From the NCBI GenBank assembly GCA_937876985.1, contig CALEFT010000052.1:1-64000 (forward strand): a DNA stretch of 64,000 nucleotides. The letters run 5' to 3'. Shown here piece by piece: positions 45,492 through 54,234 of the stretch. The notes under the pieces were generated by a model. That model was not told where the DNA came from. It did no database searches and saw only the letters and a program-made list of their open reading frames with translations. The DNA comes from an uncultured Clostridia bacterium (lineage in GTDB: Bacteria; Bacillota; Clostridia; Saccharofermentanales; Saccharofermentanaceae). The position numbers and the translations under genes are program-made. Numbering within the stretch: the first letter of the stretch is position 1; every line of letters starts with the position of its first letter.

Positions 45492-46754
45492 TTAGCTGCC
45501 CCATGTCATAAAGAAGATAATTAAACCGAGAACAATTGCAATTGCAAGTGCAACCTTCCATGGAGAGATAGGCGCTGTACCAGATACCTTACCTGTCTGA
45601 CCATTGATAGCTACGTTATATACCTTGTCATTATATTTGTAATTTGCTTGCCAGATTGGCGCTAGCAAATACTTGAATGTGATATTTGAATATTTTGTTG
45701 CAACATTCAAGTTACGAATTCTATCGTAATGATACTGTCTCTTTAACTTCTGTTTAATATCCGTCTGAACTTCCTGCTTAATGCCCTTCTGAGCGATAGT
45801 CCATCCGTCGTCAAGTCCTACAGAATAACGCTCGGCTGCAAATCCAGCTACTAGCTCAGGCTGATATGGACGAATCTTCTTGAAGTTAAATGTAGAGATA
45901 CTCTTAATGTATGCTGCTGTGTTCTTCTTACTAGCATATACAGTATGGTCGTCAATAAATAAATCATTGTTACCACTATATCTCTTCCAACGAATCTTCT
46001 TGTTGTCACCAGAACCGTACTCAAAACCAAGCTCTGCAGTAAACTGAGAATTTGTCTGAGTATCAAATGTCCAGTATGGAAGATAGAAGCCCTCGATATT
46101 CTTAGCAGTACAAGACTTCTTAGCAGCACTTGGAGCAAAAAGTCTTCCCTTAAGCCACTTCTGGAACAAATCAGCAGCCTTCTCTCTGGAAATCTCGAAA
46201 GGAACAACTCCACCAGGAGCCATTACATCTTCAATTCCTTCTACTGGCATTACGCTTGTAGATCCACAGAAAGGACAGTTTGCTGCAGTCTCGAGTGCAT
46301 CATATACAGCCTCAGCACCACACTGCTTACAAACAACTGTCTTCTTCGCTGCACCCCAGTCACAGCTAGAACGATTCTTAGCTGTCTTAAAGTCGAGTTC
46401 TACGACGTCATCTTCATTAATTGGAGCTAGCTCCTTCTTATATCCACAGAACTGACAAAGCATTCCCTGTGTCTCTGGATCGTAGACAACTGTACCACCA
46501 CAGTTTGGACACTTCTTGTCTGTCTCATCCATTGTCTTCTCCATAACAGGAGTAGCCAAATCCGCTTCTGGTTGTTCTGCTACATATTGCTCTGTACCAT
46601 ACTGCTCAGGAGCAACTGCTGCTTCACTTGCAGCCACTGCATCTGCTGTTGCAGCCGCTGCCGCACCTGTAGCCGCGCCACCTTCTAGCGGAGTACCACA
46701 ATACTCACAAAACTTACCTGTTGAATCTGCACCACATGCAGGACACTTACTCAT
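45492..46754 (-). CDS. TFIIB-type zinc-ribbon membrane protein (YdjG-like)
   Basis: 420 residues. An N-terminal CPACG...FCEYCG ribbon, an Ala-rich acidic linker, then CPNCGG...CQFCG and CKQCG...CPFCG ribbons, a globular middle with FYLPYWTFD, and one C-terminal membrane span (VALAIAIVLGLIIFFMTW). The layout resembles Bacillus YdjG, the membrane anchor for the SPFH protein YdjI. A YdjI-like protein is coded at 26637-27998 and its zinc ribbons (KFCGNCG) resemble the first one here. Ribosome site AGGAGG. The partnership is inferred. Confidence 0.8.
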   Translation of the reverse strand: MSKCPACGADSTGKFCEYCGTPLEGGAATGAAAAATADAVAASEAAVAPEQYGTEQYVAEQPEADLATPVMEKTMDETDKKCPNCGGTVVYDPETQGMLCQFCGYKKELAPINEDDVVELDFKTAKNRSSCDWGAAKKTVVCKQCGAEAVYDALETAANCPFCGSTSVMPVEGIEDVMAPGGVVPFEISREKAADLFQKWLKGRLFAPSAAKKSCTAKNIEGFYLPYWTFDTQTNSQFTAELGFEYGSGDNKKIRWKRYSGNNDLFIDDHTVYASKKNTAAYIKSISTFNFKKIRPYQPELVAGFAAERYSVGLDDGWTIAQKGIKQEVQTDIKQKLKRQYHYDRIRNLNVATKYSNITFKYLLAPIWQANYKYNDKVYNVAINGQTGKVSGTAPISPWKVALAIAIVLGLIIFFMTWGS

Positions 46755-46795
46755 AACCCTTACCTCCTATAGCTAAACTTAGGCTTGCTACAGAC

Positions 46796-48943
46796 TTAAT
46801 ATATGAATATCGCGAAAGACTTCGCTTCAATAATAAATTCGTCTGTAGTATAGTCTGCTAGATTAACGATATACGTATCACCAAGCATATTAGCATTCGT
46901 ACTATCGCTAACTAACTTAGCATCTTTTATATTATAGCATACGTTATCAGAATTATTATTGATAATAATCTGTATTTTCTTGCTTCCTTTGTTTACTGGC
47001 TTACCAAAAACATCGAATGACATATTATCAACATCTATCAAGAATCTCTCGAAGCAAAGTACATTCTCAGTAGCTAGAATCGTCCTGTAATCACCCGTTC
47101 TAATTACTGGATGCTCCTGCCTTAGGTTTGCTATTGTTTTCGTAAAAGAAAGCTGTTCCTCCATAATCGAAGTAAGCCTTCCCCAAGGATATGTCCTCCT
47201 ATTAAATGGGTCTCGATAGCCCTCCATCAAAATCTCGTCGCCATAATAGATGCAAGGCGCGCCAATATACATCATTTGAAACGTGAGTGCTAGTCGCATC
47301 ATCCTTGCGCCGTAGATAAGAGCGTCGTCGCTTAATTTGATAGTCTTCTGCTTCTCTCTATCTCCAGGGTCGTCTTCGCCAGCAAGAACAGTAATTGCTC
47401 TAGGCACATCGTGCGATGAAATGAGATTCATTATGCAGTAGTAGCTCTCTAGCGGATATCTCTCGCGGAAGCCTTCGAGGTATGCGTTAATTCCTTGCGC
47501 ATTCATACGACCCTTCAAGAAGGCGATAACTCCCTCTCGAAAAGTATAACCCATCACACTATCATGGCTAGTACCGAGCATGAAGTCTCTGTATGTACCA
47601 TATGAACACTTGTTGCTCGCATCCTCCCATACCTCGCCAATGACGATACCTTCTCCCTTAGTTTCTTCCTTGACAGTATCACGCATTTGTCTAATGAAGC
47701 TATCTGGAAGCTCGTCAGATACATCTAATCTAATTCCTGATGCACCACGTCTTAGCCAAGTTCTGACAACGCCCTTGTCGCCAAATATGAATTGTCTATA
47801 TGCTAAGTCATTCTCATTGACATTTGGCAAATCAGGAAAGCCCCACCACGCATGATACTTGACCTGACCATCGTTACTTGGAATGAACGAATACCAGGAA
47901 CGATACTTGCTTGTAGTACCTTCTACATATGCCTTGTATGCGCCGACACCGTCATAGCGGTCGAACTTGTTGAAATATCTAGAATCTGCACCCGTGTGGC
48001 TGAATACTCCGTCGATAATGATTTTGATTCCAAGCGCGTTTGCTTTCTTACACAATTCTTCGAAAACTTCGTTTCCGCCATTTCCACGAAGAATTGGGTC
48101 AACCGACAAATAGTCAGCCGTATCGTATCTATGACTAGAACGCGCCTCGAAAATCGGATTAAGGTACAACACGTTGATTCCGAGGGATTTGATGTAGTCG
48201 AGCTTTTCGATGATGCCTGGAAGAGAGCCTCCGAAGAAGTCGCAGGCAAGATAGCCCGTCTCTGGCTTGCCGTAAATATCTACGTCCTCGTACCAGTCCT
48301 CGTGATATACGCGCTCATTTCTAGGACTATTCGCCGTGATAAGCTCTGCGTTCTCCATTCGCTCGAGTGTAAAATCCACATCCCTAGCAAATCTATCTGG
48401 GAAAACCTGATACATTACTGATCCCTTCATGTAGTCGGGAGTCTTGAAATTCTTGTCGTATACAGTAATTTGCCATGCTAATGGATACTTATTCTCATCG
48501 ACGCCAATTCGAGGCGGCTCGAAATAGATACGACCAGAACCGTCCTGCGTCATGCCTTCAGCGACGTAATAAAGAGTATAGTTATCACGATAAATACCGC
48601 CGTGCTCTGGCTTACGAAGGCTGCCCTTAAACTCAGGAGCAATCTCATCAGCTACATCACCAGAAACATAGAACTTAAACCAGTAGAATAATATTCCACG
48701 CTCGTTTGGGAGCAATAACTCCGCGCTATAGAAAGAGCGGCCACCATCATTAGTAGCGTCCATAAGCTGCTCATAGTAACCAAATTCATAAAGTCCATAT
48801 GAATAACAAAGCGTTACCGCCTTGACATCTCTAATATTATTTTCTAGACATAAACTAACCATGGAGCTAGTAGGTCTCGCTCCAAAAGGCTTACGATAAT
48901 TCTCATTGCGAGAAGCATGTAAAATGACAGCATCAGTTGTCAT
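46796..48943 (-). CDS. GH13 alpha-glycosidase (neopullulanase/cyclodextrinase-like)
   Basis: About 715 residues, no signal peptide, so it works in the cytoplasm on alpha-glucans. An N-terminal carbohydrate-binding-like domain precedes the TIM barrel. Conserved regions: DGVFSHTG, GIRLDVSDELP (nucleophile Asp), VIGEVWEDAS (acid/base Glu) and ISSHDVPRA (third Asp). Start at the ATG at 48943, five bases after GGAGG; the open frame begins ten codons earlier. It stands alone. Confidence 0.9.
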   Translation of the reverse strand: MTTDAVILHASRNENYRKPFGARPTSSMVSLCLENNIRDVKAVTLCYSYGLYEFGYYEQLMDATNDGGRSFYSAELLLPNERGILFYWFKFYVSGDVADEIAPEFKGSLRKPEHGGIYRDNYTLYYVAEGMTQDGSGRIYFEPPRIGVDENKYPLAWQITVYDKNFKTPDYMKGSVMYQVFPDRFARDVDFTLERMENAELITANSPRNERVYHEDWYEDVDIYGKPETGYLACDFFGGSLPGIIEKLDYIKSLGINVLYLNPIFEARSSHRYDTADYLSVDPILRGNGGNEVFEELCKKANALGIKIIIDGVFSHTGADSRYFNKFDRYDGVGAYKAYVEGTTSKYRSWYSFIPSNDGQVKYHAWWGFPDLPNVNENDLAYRQFIFGDKGVVRTWLRRGASGIRLDVSDELPDSFIRQMRDTVKEETKGEGIVIGEVWEDASNKCSYGTYRDFMLGTSHDSVMGYTFREGVIAFLKGRMNAQGINAYLEGFRERYPLESYYCIMNLISSHDVPRAITVLAGEDDPGDREKQKTIKLSDDALIYGARMMRLALTFQMMYIGAPCIYYGDEILMEGYRDPFNRRTYPWGRLTSIMEEQLSFTKTIANLRQEHPVIRTGDYRTILATENVLCFERFLIDVDNMSFDVFGKPVNKGSKKIQIIINNNSDNVCYNIKDAKLVSDSTNANMLGDTYIVNLADYTTDEFIIEAKSFAIFIY

Positions 48944-48960
48944 CTTTAATCCTCCGTTCT

Positions 48961-48979
48961 TGACAAGAAACACTTGTCA
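48961..48979 (-). promoter_or_regulatory. Hairpin or operator before the GH13 gene
   Basis: TGACAAG-AAACA-CTTGTCA is a 7-bp inverted repeat directly before the ribosome site of the GH13 gene, with a TATAAT upstream at about 49000. It may be an operator or a leader hairpin. Confidence 0.45.
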
Positions 48980-49085
48980 GCCTTGATAAATCGTCTTTGA
49001 TTATACCATCTACAAGGAATAGTGGACTATGCAAAAGCACACACAAAATAAAAATCTCCTGGGCTATAACGACCTATCAAACAAG

Positions 49086-51158
49086 TCAATTAAGCATTTC
49101 ATATACTAAGTAATTATATTCACTAAGACTATTATTCTCGCGTTCATACTGCGGATGAATCCTGTCTGGCATGCCGACAAAAGCCTGTGCATCATTACTA
49201 TAGAATCCAATCTGAGAAAGAACTGGCACATTCTCGTAAATACCACGAATTATCTCATAATAGGCTGGCTCATCTACACCGATAAGTTCCAGAATATAAA
49301 GTCCCAGATACGAAATCGAAGTATCTGCAAGAAGAGTATTTCTACCCTCTGGCAAAGTAAGATTAGAATGAATCTCGTCTAGCTCAGCATATGTTTCGTA
49401 ATTTGTCCAAATAAAATATGGAACAGTATAGTCCAGCAAGGTATCATACAATTCCTCATAAGAAGAATTCGAAGTAAACGGAATACTCGGATGGTGGTCG
49501 CCAAACATCAATACCACAGTTGGCTCTTCAAAATCCTCTAGCCATGTCAATAATTCCTCAATCGCACGGTCTGATTCACGCATCAAGTTAAGGAAAAGAT
49601 CCATCTGGACGGAGTTTACAGGACCATCTGTAACATATTGCTCCACCTCGAAATTATCATAATAATCTGTATAACCACCATGATTTTGCATAGTAATCAT
49701 AAACTGGAAGGTTCTCTCCCCCTCCTCATCGGAAGTTAGCTCATCTTGAATCAACGAATATGCATACTCATCAGACAAATATTCACGAATCAAATCGTCT
49801 TCGTCGTAACTCATATCCTCAATAAAACAAGTCTCCTCAAAACCAAACAAATCGTAAACCATAGGTCTCGACCAATTCGCCCCAAAATAAGGGTGCATAG
49901 CAACCGTTCTATAACCAAGCTCATCGAAAAGCGTCGCAAGCGAATAAAGCTCATCGTGCACATAGAAACTATATGCGATTGTTCCATTTGGAATAAATGC
50001 AGTTGTAAGCGACGTCAAGAATTCGAATTCCGAATTTGCAGTAAGACCACCATATACAGAAGACATGGCATATCCGGAAATAACATCCTCATCTGCCATA
50101 AGCTCATGGAGGAACGGAGTCGGATCATCTGCTAATCCCATATTGTCAAAAATCGTCATATCAGTATAGCTCTCATTCATAATAACAACGACATTAGGCT
50201 GTCTATCTATCGTAACATCATCTTCGAATCTTGCAACTTCGTTGCTGCCATTAGAAACAAGCTCGCTTAATCTATCTGAGATATAGTTATCTACATATCC
50301 CTCTGGCGCGTCGAATCTACAGTCAAAATAGCTAATAACAAAACTAGACAAATATCCATACTCGTCAGACATCAGATTTCTATATGTATTAATATTGTAA
50401 ACCTCACTAACCTTACTCATATGCATATATGTCATTACAGAAGTAGGAATAGCGAGAACAAGCCATATTGCCATCTGCTTAACGTAAGCCATTGGACTTC
50501 TTGCTTGCTTAAACCCAAGAACCATTATGATGTATGCGATATATGGGAGCAAAAGCATAAAGAAAGCCTTATAAAACGAGAAATTATAATTACCTGCTAC
50601 AGTGAACGCAGTTTGTGCAGCACGAACATCTGCGAAATTTAGCTCTTGTGAACGAGCTTGGAACAACAAATGGTCTGCTAGTCCTAAGAACAAAAACGGG
50701 AACGGAGTAACAGCAGCCGCAATTCTTGGAGAATGAACAAATGAACGCACAAGAAGATAAAGCGAAGCAGTAATTAATAGTGGATACCAAAGTCTAAACT
50801 GAATATGATTGACAATAGAGTAGTGTGCCAAGGAATTCCAATGTTTAAAACGATCACATCCAAGAATATTGATTGCTTGAACAAAGTACGAACTGAAAAA
50901 AGAGCTAATCAGAAGTAAATATAGTTCTGATATAATCTTCCCAAATCTATCCGTCCTTATTTCAAGCAAGGAAACGATATACATAAAGGCAAACCAAACC
51001 GCAACTTCCTTAAGCATTCCATAGCTAAAAATCGCACCAAAAAGAGCAACAATTGTCGACAAAACAAACTTAACAATTGATTTCCTATTTGGCTTATTAA
51101 GAACGAATCTTACAGAAAAACTGTCACAAACGTCCGAAATCCACTTCTTATTTTCCAA
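49086..51158 (-). CDS. LtaS-like phosphoglycerol transferase / sulfatase-family membrane enzyme
   Basis: About 690 residues. Five or six membrane spans in the first 270 residues, then an extracellular alkaline-phosphatase-type domain: VVVIMNESYTD (metal-binding Glu), GGLTANSEFE (nucleophile Thr) and MFGDHHPSI (Asp, His). Proteins of this kind polymerise glycerol phosphate for lipoteichoic acid or modify surface glycans. The TTG start at 51158 fits AAGGAG five bases upstream better than an ATG twelve codons earlier, which has no ribosome site. Confidence 0.88.
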   Translation of the reverse strand: MENKKWISDVCDSFSVRFVLNKPNRKSIVKFVLSTIVALFGAIFSYGMLKEVAVWFAFMYIVSLLEIRTDRFGKIISELYLLLISSFFSSYFVQAINILGCDRFKHWNSLAHYSIVNHIQFRLWYPLLITASLYLLVRSFVHSPRIAAAVTPFPFLFLGLADHLLFQARSQELNFADVRAAQTAFTVAGNYNFSFYKAFFMLLLPYIAYIIMVLGFKQARSPMAYVKQMAIWLVLAIPTSVMTYMHMSKVSEVYNINTYRNLMSDEYGYLSSFVISYFDCRFDAPEGYVDNYISDRLSELVSNGSNEVARFEDDVTIDRQPNVVVIMNESYTDMTIFDNMGLADDPTPFLHELMADEDVISGYAMSSVYGGLTANSEFEFLTSLTTAFIPNGTIAYSFYVHDELYSLATLFDELGYRTVAMHPYFGANWSRPMVYDLFGFEETCFIEDMSYDEDDLIREYLSDEYAYSLIQDELTSDEEGERTFQFMITMQNHGGYTDYYDNFEVEQYVTDGPVNSVQMDLFLNLMRESDRAIEELLTWLEDFEEPTVVLMFGDHHPSIPFTSNSSYEELYDTLLDYTVPYFIWTNYETYAELDEIHSNLTLPEGRNTLLADTSISYLGLYILELIGVDEPAYYEIIRGIYENVPVLSQIGFYSNDAQAFVGMPDRIHPQYERENNSLSEYNYLVYEMLN

Positions 51159-51254
51159 AATAACTCCTTCTCTTCCTCTTTTAAAAGAATACATTATTTG
51201 TCAAAGAATGTAAAATCAAAAATGCATAATAACTGGCTCATGCTGGTGGTGGGC

Positions 51255-51770
51255 TCATGCTTTTCGAGAGAGGGCCTTGGAAATGAGACTACTCATGCGC
51301 TTGGCGAGCAGGAATTTGATGAGGTCTGGGACAATAAAGGGAAGCACGCAGACTAAGATAAGACTAGAAAACTCCGCCCCCGAATAAATCGAGAAGCTAA
51401 GCATTCCAAGTGCGTAAGAAACTAATGTGCCGACGAGAATAGTGATGCTTGACGACGGAATAAGAAGGCCAATTAGCGCCATTAGGAGAAAACCCCAGAT
51501 GTAGCCGCCTGTTGGGCCAAGAAGAGTCGCAAGTCCAGCTCCAAAGCCTGAGAAAACCGGCACGCCGACAATGCCAAGCAGAATGTAAATCACAATCGAG
51601 CAAGCAGTCTCGCGCTTAGTTAGAAGCAAAACCGCCAGATAAATAGCTAGAGTTTGGAGCGTAAACGGAACTGGCGCAGGAATCGTGATCCAGGAACAAA
51701 TGCAGATAAGGCAGACCATAATCGCCACTCTCGTCATGCTTGAAATTCGGGTACGCGTGCGTAGACTCAT
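51255..51770 (-). CDS. bioY: Biotin transporter substrate-binding subunit BioY
   Basis: S-component of an ECF-type vitamin importer, 171 residues with about six spans. FTLQTLAIYLAVLLL and GPTGGYIWGFLLMA are the typical BioY motifs. It overlaps birA by four bases (ATGA). No ECF ATPase or T-component is in the window. With no biotin synthesis gene in view, this points to uptake of external biotin. Confidence 0.94.
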   Translation of the reverse strand: MSLRTRTRISSMTRVAIMVCLICICSWITIPAPVPFTLQTLAIYLAVLLLTKRETACSIVIYILLGIVGVPVFSGFGAGLATLLGPTGGYIWGFLLMALIGLLIPSSSITILVGTLVSYALGMLSFSIYSGAEFSSLILVCVLPFIVPDLIKFLLAKRMSSLISKALSRKA

Positions 51771-52579
51771 AGGACGATTGATACCTCGCCGCTTGTGAGA
51801 GTCGTTAGTCTACCGCTTTCGCCTTCGAGTTCTGCGCCTTGGCATACGAGCAAGTGGCCCTCCTCGTCTAAGCCTACTACAACCGCATCGAAAAGCATGC
51901 CGTCAAAAGTGTACTTTATATGCTTGCCGATTAGATATGAGTGGTTACGAAGCTCGTCTACATAGTCAGAAATATTGCCGCTATAGGTTATGAGTCTACT
52001 ATAAATATCTAGAACTATATCCTCTCTAGTTGCATCACGATTAAGCTCGACAAAGCCCATTTTATTTTTAAGCTCGTCTGGTATTTTTGCTTCTTCGGCA
52101 CGAGGATTTGTTGTGGTATTGATTCCAATGCCGATTATTAAATACGATTTGTCGGCTATGTGAAGTGCCTCGATTAGGATTCCGCAGACCTTGAGGTCGC
52201 CTATATAGACGTCGTTTACCCACTTCACCTTTGGGTCTAGCGGCTTGTTTGCTATATGGCAATAGGAAATAAGAGTTTTCCTCACACAAAGAGCAGCGTA
52301 AGATGTGATTCCGAGGAGCTTCTCGTCAATCGTTTTTACTGGGATAAGAATCGACATATATATTCCGCCGTTAGGGGAATAAAAACTTCTTCCTTGTCTT
52401 CCACGACCACCTGTTTGTGCTTTCGAAATAACAATGGCAGCACTATATGCTTCGTTGTTGTTTCCAGAAAGCAGCCTTGTAGCGTTAGCGCGCACAAATG
52501 TGTTAGTAGAATCGATGCTTTCTAATTCCACGTAGTTGATGTTCATTTGTTCGAAGTATTCGCGCTTTTTTCCTAACAT
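51767..52579 (-). CDS. birA: Biotin--[acetyl-CoA-carboxylase] ligase
   Basis: 270-residue catalytic-domain-only biotin protein ligase. The biotinyl-AMP loop is GGRGRQGRSF, with SIDSTNTFVRAN at the N terminus and KWVNDVYIGDLKVCGI for catalysis. The DNA-binding helix-turn-helix of the repressor-type BirA is absent, so biotin control must come from elsewhere. Ribosome site AAAGGAAA. Operon with bioY. Confidence 0.93.
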   Translation of the reverse strand: MLGKKREYFEQMNINYVELESIDSTNTFVRANATRLLSGNNNEAYSAAIVISKAQTGGRGRQGRSFYSPNGGIYMSILIPVKTIDEKLLGITSYAALCVRKTLISYCHIANKPLDPKVKWVNDVYIGDLKVCGILIEALHIADKSYLIIGIGINTTTNPRAEEAKIPDELKNKMGFVELNRDATREDIVLDIYSRLITYSGNISDYVDELRNHSYLIGKHIKYTFDGMLFDAVVVGLDEEGHLLVCQGAELEGESGRLTTLTSGEVSIVL

Positions 52580-52780
52580 TTATGTGATTTCCTTTGATTT
52601 CTACCCTATTAGAGAAGAATTCTGATAGTGTAAGACGGTTTTTTCTGGTCAAATTTTGCCACAAAAATATCAAAAAATGAATGCTTTTTTTGATAGAAAT
52701 ATAATATGCAAGTCTAGAAGTTTCATATATAATTTTGTAGAAATGCTTTTTAAGAGAGACAAAGAAAGAGGAGAAATATT

Positions 52781-53776
52781 ATGGCTATTAGAATTGGAAT
52801 CTTGGGCTACGGCAATCTTGCAAGGGGTGTCGAAGCCGGAATTAGACAAAATGATGATATGGAGCTCGTTGCTGTTTTTACTAGACGCGACCCAAATAGC
52901 GTACAGATAAGAACTAGTGGCGTAAGCGTGATGCACATTGACGACATCCCAACAATGGTTGACAAGATTGACGTTATGGTTCTTTGCGGAGGAAGTGCGA
53001 CAGACCTTCCAAAGCAGACAAGAGAATATGTAAAGATGTTCAACGTTATCGATTCCTTCGATACACACGCGAAGATTCCTGAGCACTTTGCTAATGTAGA
53101 TGAGGCTGCTATCGCTAATAATAAGGTTGCGCTCATTTCTTGCGGATGGGACCCGGGCATGTTCTCACTTATGAGACTTTATGCTAATGCTATTCTTCCT
53201 AACGGAAACGACTATACTTTCTGGGGCAAGGGCGTTAGTCAGGGACACTCTGATGCTGTTCGCCGCATCGCTGGAGTAAAGAATGCTAAACAGTACACAA
53301 TTCCAGTAGCAAGCGCACTAGACGCTGTTCGCTCAGGAAGCAACCCTACTCTTACTACAAGACAAAAGCATACACGCGAATGCTTTGTTGTAGCAGAAGA
53401 CGGCCTTGGCGCTTCCGACCTAGAGAGAATCACAAAAGAAATCTGCGAGATGCCAAACTATTTTGCAGACTACGACACAACAGTACATTTTATTAGCGAA
53501 GAAGAATTCCTACGCGACCATTCTGGACTAGCTCACGGTGGCTTCGTATTTAGAACAGGTAAGACTGGCTTTGACCTTGAGCACAATCACGTAATCGAGT
53601 ACAGCTTAAAGCTTGATTCAAACCCAGAATTCACTGCTTCCGTAATTCTCGCATACACACGCGCAGTTTACCGCCTAGCTAATAAGGGTGACTACGGTTG
53701 CAAGACAGTATTCGATATCGCTCCAAGCATGCTCTCACCTGTTGACCCAGAGAAGCTTCGCGCACATCTTCTCTAA
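52781..53776 (+). CDS. ddh: meso-Diaminopimelate dehydrogenase
   Basis: NADPH-dependent one-step synthesis of meso-DAP for peptidoglycan and lysine. 331 residues with the nucleotide-binding GILGYGNLARGVE, the SFDTHAKIPEH region and CGWDPGMFS. Ribosome site GAGGAG. It is alone and is followed by a strong terminator. Its presence means that the four-step acylated DAP branch may not be needed. Confidence 0.94.
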   Translation: MAIRIGILGYGNLARGVEAGIRQNDDMELVAVFTRRDPNSVQIRTSGVSVMHIDDIPTMVDKIDVMVLCGGSATDLPKQTREYVKMFNVIDSFDTHAKIPEHFANVDEAAIANNKVALISCGWDPGMFSLMRLYANAILPNGNDYTFWGKGVSQGHSDAVRRIAGVKNAKQYTIPVASALDAVRSGSNPTLTTRQKHTRECFVVAEDGLGASDLERITKEICEMPNYFADYDTTVHFISEEEFLRDHSGLAHGGFVFRTGKTGFDLEHNHVIEYSLKLDSNPEFTASVILAYTRAVYRLANKGDYGCKTVFDIAPSMLSPVDPEKLRAHLL

Positions 53777-53813
53777 TTTTGCTTCATAAGCGAAAAGCTT
53801 ATAGACAAAAACT

Positions 53814-53855
53814 AACTCCGCTTTCATCCCCATCGAGATTGAAGCGGAGTTTTTA
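53814..53855 (+). terminator. ddh terminator
   Basis: AACTCCGCTT (53814-53823) and AAGCGGAGTT (53842-53851) plus five Ts. A smaller hairpin, ATAAGC-GAAAA-GCTTAT, lies just before it. It could also stop the minus-strand small gene. Confidence 0.88.
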
Positions 53856-53898
53856 TGTCTTTGTTTCTAAGTCACCGACTATCGCATTCGCATCGATT

Positions 53899-54078
53899 TT
53901 AGACCTCGTACTTGCTTATGTCATAACCCTTGTCCATCGCATAGTCGACGAGTTCTTTATCCGACATTTTGCTAATCTCACAACCCTCGACAAATGCACC
54001 GCCGAATCCGCCACCAATGAACGCTCCGAGGCTGTCATTCGTCATATCATTACGTAGTTTATCTGGATCAATATACAT
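53899..54078 (-). CDS. 59-residue Gly-rich small protein
   Basis: A small gene between ddh and hppA. GGAGGTGG lies four bases before ATG. The N-terminal half has a Gly-rich hydrophobic stretch (LGAFIGGGFGGAFVEG); the C-terminal half, MSDKELVDYAMDKGYDIS then KYEV, somewhat resembles the end of Nif11-type or similar leader domains (ELV--A---GYDIS). On the minus strand it has its own promoter: TTAACA, 18 bases, TATAAT. No cleavage motif or maturation gene is nearby. Function not recognised. A RiPP precursor is possible but weak; a small regulatory or membrane-touching protein is equally likely. Confidence 0.7.
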   Translation of the reverse strand: MYIDPDKLRNDMTNDSLGAFIGGGFGGAFVEGCEISKMSDKELVDYAMDKGYDISKYEV

Positions 54079-54234
54079 AGTGCCACCTCCAACAAAAAAC
54101 GATTTCTCTTATATTATAAGAAATAAGTATCAATAATGTTAATTACTATATTCTCGAATTAGAAACTTTAGTGTAAAATTTTAGAAGTGCTTTTTGAAAA
54201 ACAAAGCAAAAATGTTATTTAGGAGGAGTTTTCA

